A DNA stretch of 6,898 nucleotides, taken from NCBI GenBank assembly GCA_023451915.1, contig JAEXXS010000302.1:1-6898 (forward strand). Direction: 5' to 3'. Every line of letters starts with the position of its first letter. Position 1 is the stretch's first letter. Below, piece after piece: positions 6,832-6,898 of the stretch. A program made the position numbers and the translations under genes. The notes under the pieces are model-generated. The model was given only the letters and a program-made list of their open reading frames with translations, made no database searches and had not been told where the DNA came from. Source of the stretch: Pseudomonadota bacterium (GTDB lineage Bacteria > Pseudomonadota > Alphaproteobacteria > Rhizobiales > Rhizobiaceae).

Positions 6832-6898
6832 CGAGCATTCCCAACATATCACCATCAAGAAAAGTAAAACGCGCGAATTACAGAGGTTTATACAATTT

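Overview
The window looks like chromosomal DNA of an alphaproteobacterium of the order Hyphomicrobiales (Rhizobiales), most likely Brucella/Ochrobactrum or a close relative. The reasons are a MucR/Ros-family zinc-finger regulator (a family nearly confined to this group), an oligopeptidase B of rhizobial type, a cycF-cycG cytochrome pair, and moderately GC-rich genes separated by AT-rich spacers. The genus is an inference. There is no sign of a phage, insertion sequence, CRISPR array, tRNA or rRNA.

Layout. (1) Positions 1-370, minus strand: a MucR/Ros transcriptional regulator whose C-terminal end runs off the left edge. (2) Positions 371-945: a 575-bp AT-rich divergent intergenic region containing a perfect 17-bp palindrome and no convincing gene. 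(3) Positions 946-3054, plus strand: oligopeptidase B (ptrB) with an intact Ser-Asp-His triad, followed by a strong hairpin. (4) Positions 3169-3501, plus: a small exported four-cysteine protein of unknown function. (5) Positions 3619-5307, plus: an ACSF2-like acyl-CoA synthetase with all core adenylation motifs. (6) Positions 5312-6259, minus: a membrane-anchored dihaem cytochrome c (CycG-like), converging on the synthetase with only 4 bp between the stop codons. (7) Positions 6313-6759, minus: a periplasmic class II cytochrome c (c-556/c-554, CycF-like) that starts the cycF-cycG pair. An 11-bp-stem hairpin lies between the two cytochrome genes. (8) Positions 6760-6898: the upstream region of cycF, with a strong ribosome binding site and a plausible promoter.

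How the genes fit together. The two cytochrome genes form a believable operon for periplasmic electron transfer. The peptidase, small protein and acyl-CoA synthetase share a strand but have gaps over 100 bp and no evident common pathway. The regulator and ptrB are divergent across the AT-rich spacer, so the regulator could act on ptrB as well as on itself, but the sequence does not prove this. I see no undescribed multi-gene system. The points most worth a second look are the AT-rich spacer and its palindrome, altered substrate-pocket residues in PtrB, altered zinc ligands in the regulator, the intercistronic hairpin in the cytochrome pair, and the unknown exported protein.
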